Positions 59,601 to 64,000 of a stretch of 64,000 nt of DNA are shown one piece after another (position 1 is the first letter of the stretch; each line of letters starts with the position of its first letter). The stretch is from Mercenaria mercenaria. Its lineage: Eukaryota > Mollusca > Bivalvia > Venerida > Veneridae. The DNA is taken from assembly GCF_021730395.1 (NCBI RefSeq), contig NC_069363.1:54741001-54805000 (forward strand), given 5' to 3'. Position numbers and translations under genes: made by a program. The notes below the pieces were generated by a model. The model was not told the DNA's origin. It ran no database searches and was given only the letters and a program-made list of their open reading frames with translations.

Positions 59601-62002
59601 CAGGCAATTCTATTTTTTCTTTGTATCATACAGCTACAGTTCATTGACATGTTGAAAAATTGAGATAACGTTTTTGTCAAATCTAACTTGTCGCAAATTT
59701 CTTAGTCGTTCTTTTCAACTGGCAAACCGTGTGTCTCGTGAGATACATTTCTGTGCACTGAAAATTGGGTGATAGTGTGCAATGGATTTAAAGTTATTGT
59801 TTCAGTTTTCTTACTATGGTATTAATTAATTAATGTGTTAATAATTAGTTAATGTGTTTTAGTTGCAATGATCGAGCAAATGCTGATAAAAGCCATTCGC
59901 AGATTTAGTTTGACAATAGGGTATACAAACAAAGAAATCCCTGTAAAACAAAATAATACGGAAGTTGGCATACAAGCAAAAGACGAAATGGACAACACAG
60001 ATATTGCTGCTAATATGAAAGAAACTCCAGATAGCACGGCACAACCTGACGCTCCAAGTAATCAAAGGTAAGTTTCCTGCATAGTCTGATAAACTGTATT
60101 TACTGAATTTTTCATTTTTTCAAATGAAATTTTTATGTTAAAATTGTATTGTACATACAGGAACACATTTAGACCCCTTGTATGCTTTTAGAAGGCTTAA
60201 TACCGTATTAAACAGTTTTGTCTGGTCTATTGCAATATAATGTATTCTTTATTTTCAGTCTTCATTCAGCAACAATAAAAGAGAGTGTGATTGGGGCAAT
60301 AATATTTATGCTGACACCTTCGGAAGCATTTGCTTCTACTGAGGAGCCGGATTTGTCACAGTCGGCAATGTATTTGAACAAGTCCTCTCGACGCATGAAA
60401 TACATCAGCTTCCTGTTTCAGCTGATGACACTTAACTTCAATGCCGTAAGTACCAGCATATCTATATCAGTAACATCTTAATTTAAATATTATATAAATT
60501 AGTCAGCTCTGATGTAGAGCAAAGAAATATGGGAATATTTGAACAATTGATGTGTACTGAAATCACATGGCTACAATCTTTTCAGTTCTGACAATAAACA
60601 TGACGGATAAGTCAAAGTAATGGATAGAAATACAAGCTCAAATCTAAAGATGTTGGCCAGATTTCTGGTAAAAGTGGATGTTTGAAGCTTATGAAGAGCA
60701 CAGATAAAATTTCTTGGTGTTGTAAAGCAAGACAAAAGTTTCGGTTGTGCAAACCTATACTATAATAAATATCTTCTTTATTTTGAGATGCGTCAAGTGA
60801 GCAACACATTTCAGGAGTTGTCAAAACATTGAGATATATATCCAAATATTCGTCACATACATACGATCTTTGATACTACAATTAAGTTTTACAGATTGAA
60901 AGAAGAGATGATATAACCATTCTGCCTGGTAAACAATGGACGTTAAAGTTAGAAGACCCAAGTCAGCCGGAAACAGAAAATTGGGAACTTGAACACATCA
61001 TGAATATTGATGGCGAGATTTTTAGATTGCCTAAACCAGAATACCAAGCAAAGTAAGTAATATCTACATGTACTGCTATCATCAATAATATGGACACTAT
61101 TTTCCCAAATACATTGCAAAATATAAATATCAATATTATTCACCTGGAGAACAACAAACAATTTATTTTGTACCACCTCATGCAAACACTCCTTGTTTCA
61201 ACACATGTGGTAAAGTCTTTTTGGAATTCTTGATTCATAAAGGAATATTTGCCCATAACGTTGCTCTTCCTTTTAGGTGACAGCCGCAAATAAAATCCAT
61301 CACCTTTTAACTCGGCCTGCTCCGGTATTCCTGCCACGGTATTTATCGATATATCTCCCAGTAGTGTGTCACACAGCAAACACAAACAATATTCATGACA
61401 CAAGGGATGCACATGAATTGACCCAAAGACTAAAAACTTTTGCCTTATCTGTTTGAAAATAGAGCATATAATATATGACTGAATGTGGTTTAAATTTGTT
61501 TGGCAATGTGAGATAATTGTTCAAGCGTCGGATTATTATAGCAAATAAGTTTCACGATGTAATTGTCAGCGCTTTCTATAGACACTTTTGGCTCAAACCG
61601 ATGAGATATAACAAAAGAAAAATGCAAATGTATGGCTTGATGTTAATCGACATGTAACAGAATGTTTTCTGGGGAGCATGCTGCAGTACCTCGTGAGATG
61701 TGTGTGGCAACACATCAAATTAAACCAAGTTATGACCCTAAATTTTTAATAATGAAACATTTGTGTTGTCAATAGACTGTATTGTCATATCTACAGCGAT
61801 TTGCAAATTTAAAAGCAAAGGCTGCCAAACGTACCGTCAGATATCGAAGTAACAGATTCGCTGTCTATGTATTTATCTAAGTAATGTATTATGCAGTTGA
61901 TAGTTATTTTGAGCGTTCATCTCTTTCAGATTGCTGTCTGACAGAATAAAATTGTTCAGCAATATGCAGTATGCAACAAAAAGGGAGATGAAAAAGAAAT
62001 GA
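50640..62002 (+). CDS. Lipid kinase, sphingosine/ceramide kinase-like (511 aa, eleven coding exons)
   Basis: Exons: 50640-50788 (ATG 50644), 51442-51648, 52502-52630, 53765-53828, 54091-54236, 56654-56728, 58191-58337, 59863-60067, 60259-60445, 60895-61052 and 61930-62002. They join in one frame. The product would phosphorylate a sphingoid or ceramide lipid with ATP at a membrane. Diacylglycerol-kinase catalytic motifs appear in order: LLVLINPVSGRSKG (about 124-137), VGGDGLYHEAVNGL with the catalytic Asp (186-199), GLIPCGTGNG (224-233), AGYGTWGDL then ESRRSQGVLRY (from 280), and NIDGEI (472-477). GTGNG and NGLM look like sphingosine kinase. GYGxxGD and LRY look like ceramide kinase. Residues 1-117 may be a PH-like domain as in ceramide kinase. 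Exon 10 could read to a TAA overlapping its donor (61054-61056), giving a product about 24 residues shorter. Exon 7 has an alternative in-frame acceptor at 58170. Confidence 0.85.
51820..51980. mobile_element. Small TIR MITE (TACAG-type), copy 2
   Basis: TACAGTTGGAACTCTATATC at the left and GAGATACAGAGTTTCAA at the right, with the internal GTTATCTCGAAGTAAAACGC also seen in the copy at 30614-30766. Located in an intron of the lipid kinase. Confidence 0.65.
52817..53010 (+). mobile_element. tRNA-derived SINE, second family
   Basis: GGGGAGCGGTGGCAAACTG followed by TTGTTCGAGCCCCAC at 52869 mimic A and B boxes of a tRNA head on the plus strand. The body is unlike the copies at 4085 and 34607. In a lipid kinase intron. 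Confidence 0.6.
54440..55556 (+). mobile_element. Element with ~150-280-bp tandem core and terminal hairpin
   Basis: A GTCC/GTCG-rich head (54459-54520) is followed by four alternating pairs of units. One unit type has CACAGTTGTRACCCAATCTT, and the other has CCACAGTTTAAGTTNGAAAC. Both share GATGAYCTCTAGGTCAAG and GGTCATGTGGGGTCAAAAAC. The 3' end is the hairpin GGGCCATCATGGCCC (55534-55548) followed at once by TCTTGTTT. No coding capacity. Lies in an intron of the lipid kinase. Confidence 0.75.
55575..55960 (+). mobile_element. LINE 3' fragment with Cys-His ribbon
   Basis: On the plus strand 55636-55810 reads LIRFMIKFRTRNLLVETESW then CNLCNTSIGDEFHYLFQC. This is the Cys-His ribbon that closes non-LTR reverse transcriptases, of a different family from the one at 26953. 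Only this tail remains and the frame is lost on both sides. Confidence 0.7.
57064..58053 (+). mobile_element. Element with AAAATATGGTCAAAACTG tandem repeats
   Basis: It begins TTAGCTCACCTGAACTTTGC...GGTGAG and ends GTGCCATCGTGGCCCAC followed by TTGTTT. From about 57590 to 58015 a unit of roughly 55-60 bases (variants of GGTCAAAACTGTATGTCATG and AAATATGTTCAAATATGGAC) repeats about eight times. The open frames across it are repeat artefacts. In a lipid kinase intron. Confidence 0.65.
58437..59419 (+). mobile_element. Pearl-like element with five core repeats
   Basis: The left end is a hairpin starting ATACGCCCGTC and returning GACGTAT (58437-58459). Near the right end GACGGGCGT (59388-59396) is the inverse of ACGCCCGTC, and the last bases are GTGACTATGACACTTGTTT. 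Five core units start with TTTGTCCGGAGCATTTCTTC at about 58507, 58646, 58814, 58973 and 59134 (139-168 bases apart). Inverted sub-terminal ends with a tandem core match the plan of oyster pearl / Helentron-associated elements. A truncated relative lies at 33084-33485. Confidence 0.75.
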
Positions 62003-62009
62003 TGCATAC

Positions 62010-64000
62010 ATTTGTATCAAGAATTTGTGTTCAGAATCAAACATTTTATCGAAAGGATAAATATAATTAATTTATGTGTTTAGACACATTAGAACTGGGT
62101 ACTAGCTAAAGTATCATTAAGAATAGATAGAAACGGTTTTTATGTCTTTTAATAGATATATCATATTTTGATACTAGTTAAAGTGTTGTATCAATTTTCT
62201 TAATCAGTGTATTTATATTGTATTTCCTAGTCTGGTTCGTAGCGTCTTGTTTATGTCTGTCAGAGGTTTTTGTCTCCTAGATATTTAGAAAAAGATTTAC
62301 ATCTTTTTACAGATTAACTATCACAACAACAATCTTAAAGTGCCGTGTGGCGGCTGTAAAAAGTCTCTCCCCGTTCTTGGATTCAGTGTTGTTATATTTT
62401 CTGGTCCTTTGGGATCATGGAGTCCTTTCAATAGAGGTGTAATAGAGTTCCGCTTAAGTCGGTGCTGGGGGGGGCGTGAGAGGTGTTGCACATTTTATTA
62501 CCTCTCATGAACATACTCAATCAAACCGAGTCTGCTATTATTCTTTCTTGGTTGCATTGATCTTTTTACAATTTTATTTACTTCATTCTTAAATTTGACT
62601 GTTCAGCAAGCCTTAATGCATTTTGTACATTTTGACTGAGATATGCTCCATTCATCGTATATTTTCTTCTTAAAGTGAGATTGTTTGATATATCTTTTAT
62701 ATTTGTGAGTTTGACATTTAAAAATCATGATTCAAATCAGGGAAAAGCTTTGAACCTCTTCCAAAATCTGACTTCTGTTTATTACGAACATTTATGTTCG
62801 TCACAATGCTGGTATTTTGTATATACTGATCTCAACATTGATTTAGAACTTCATTGGATATTGACTTGCGAGAACCTATTTGCAAATAGCTTTATTTAAT
62901 CGAAGACAGTTTTACTCTAAAGAACTTAAACAATTTTGTCATTTGACATGTATTTGCTTGTTGTCAAACCAGTTAAGATTTATATTCATATTGTCACCTA
63001 GCTAATTATCAAAAAGAGGGTTAATATTCTTTCGCTCATGGTCAGTCTGTCTGTCCGTCAGTCGGTAAACCAACTGGTTTTCGGTCATTTACTAGAGAAT
63101 GCTTTGTCAAAATTCACATGATGATTGCCTACAACAAGTGAATGGCTCCTATTGTTTTAAGGTCAGTAGGTCACTCGTAGGATGATTGCCTATGGTATGT
63201 TGATGACTCTGTCATTGTGAGTGTCAGTATTTCAAGGATCAAAATTACAATGACTTCTAGACTGATAACGGTTTCTTTTCAATAAGAGGATAATCCTTTC
63301 CGTAGGTCTCGGGTCAAGGCCACAGTGACCGTAAGCCTGAAAATGGTACATGTACTGTTGTATGGTTTCTGTTCTTGAAACATGGCTGTTTCTACTAGCT
63401 GGATCTTTGTTCGTATGTTAGCTGCGTCTGAATAGCCACTGTTGCATTCCATCGTTCCAAAGGATCTTTTTATACTTTTATTAATGATAATAGAGGTATT
63501 AGTTAGGAGGATAAAGAGAAACTGAGAATGGTGCGAAATAAAGGTCTCACATGAATGCAACGCAGACACTCGGTGCGAATACAGTTGTCCTCCTTATTCT
63601 TCAAATTGTCAAGCTAATAATCTTATACATGGGAAGTTAACGGTTGTAATATCAGCCGTAATATACCATTTATAGAGCTTTATAGACAGTATTAATGTTC
63701 TATGCGTAATAACTGGTAGTATTTGAACGCATTATATCATCCCTGTTATTTAAGGCCATCTGAACTAGAACTTTAGGCTGAGTTACATGTAAATGCGGGT
63801 GGTTTAGCATCTGTCGCCAATTGCTCTTCGTCTTTTCCTTAAAGATCATTTCCTTCGATAGCTTTTGCCAACCCTGCACCAAACTTTGACTTTAATATCC
63901 TTGCATCGGCTTTCTTCAAGTTTACTTAAAATGATTCCTTTTGACTGAATTTACGAGCTGCTGGAGCTAAAAACAAACTTAAATACTTTCTCTACATGAC
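62010..64000. other. Downstream of the lipid kinase to window end
   Basis: No gene recognised. Open frames at 62675 and 63279 have no domain or splice context. A (G)n-containing patch at 62466-62476 and GGTCA-rich text at 63030-63320 resemble the repeat-element heads and cores seen elsewhere. Confidence 0.4.

Overview
The window is eukaryotic nuclear DNA, AT-rich, with short GT-AG-bounded exons, long introns and a dense load of small repeats. The strongest taxonomic hint is a ~240-bp near-perfect palindrome present five times (12237, 27955, 30769, 38033, 41644). From memory this repeat, together with the pearl-like elements with tandem cores and the V-type tRNA SINEs, is characteristic of bivalve molluscs, probably a venerid clam. 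No search was run. No CRISPR array, LTR element, rRNA or tRNA gene was recognised.

Region 1 (1-34.3 kb, + strand) is a tandem cluster of CABIT-SAM adaptor-like genes, related in layout to GAREM/THEMIS-type proteins. Each complete unit has two CABIT exons, small linker exons with acidic, Tyr and Pro-rich motifs, and a terminal exon ending in a SAM domain. Four units are visible: a broken relic (about 2582-2880); gene 1 (clean first exon 3546-3923, the rest inside a badly degraded stretch up to about 11.09 kb); gene 2 (14472-18662, five exons, 594 aa, intact); and gene 3 (29042-34250, four 3' exons only). A segmental duplication links the window start (1-2822) to the stretch leading into gene 3 (27210-30626). 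The two copies date several later insertions, including a foldback element with a 6-bp target duplication and a visible empty site. The exon phases of gene 3 match the end of the gene 2 CABIT exon, so gene 3 may be an alternative C-terminal cassette for gene 2.

Region 2 (4.3-11.9 kb) is abnormal sequence made of runs of identical bases. Homology to the SAM exon survives under the noise, so it is most likely corrupted assembly rather than biology.

Region 3 (39.0-43.7 kb, - strand) is a six-exon secreted chymotrypsin/elastase-like serine protease (284 aa) with a TATA box and complete catalytic triad. Region 4 (50.1-62.0 kb, + strand) is an eleven-coding-exon lipid kinase of the diacylglycerol kinase-catalytic superfamily (511 aa), mixing sphingosine-kinase-like and ceramide-kinase-like motifs. 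These two genes are divergently transcribed about 6.4 kb apart. The rest is intergenic or intronic sequence filled with LINE tails, SINEs, MITEs, foldbacks and Helentron-like non-autonomous elements that share a terminal hairpin followed by CTTGTTT.
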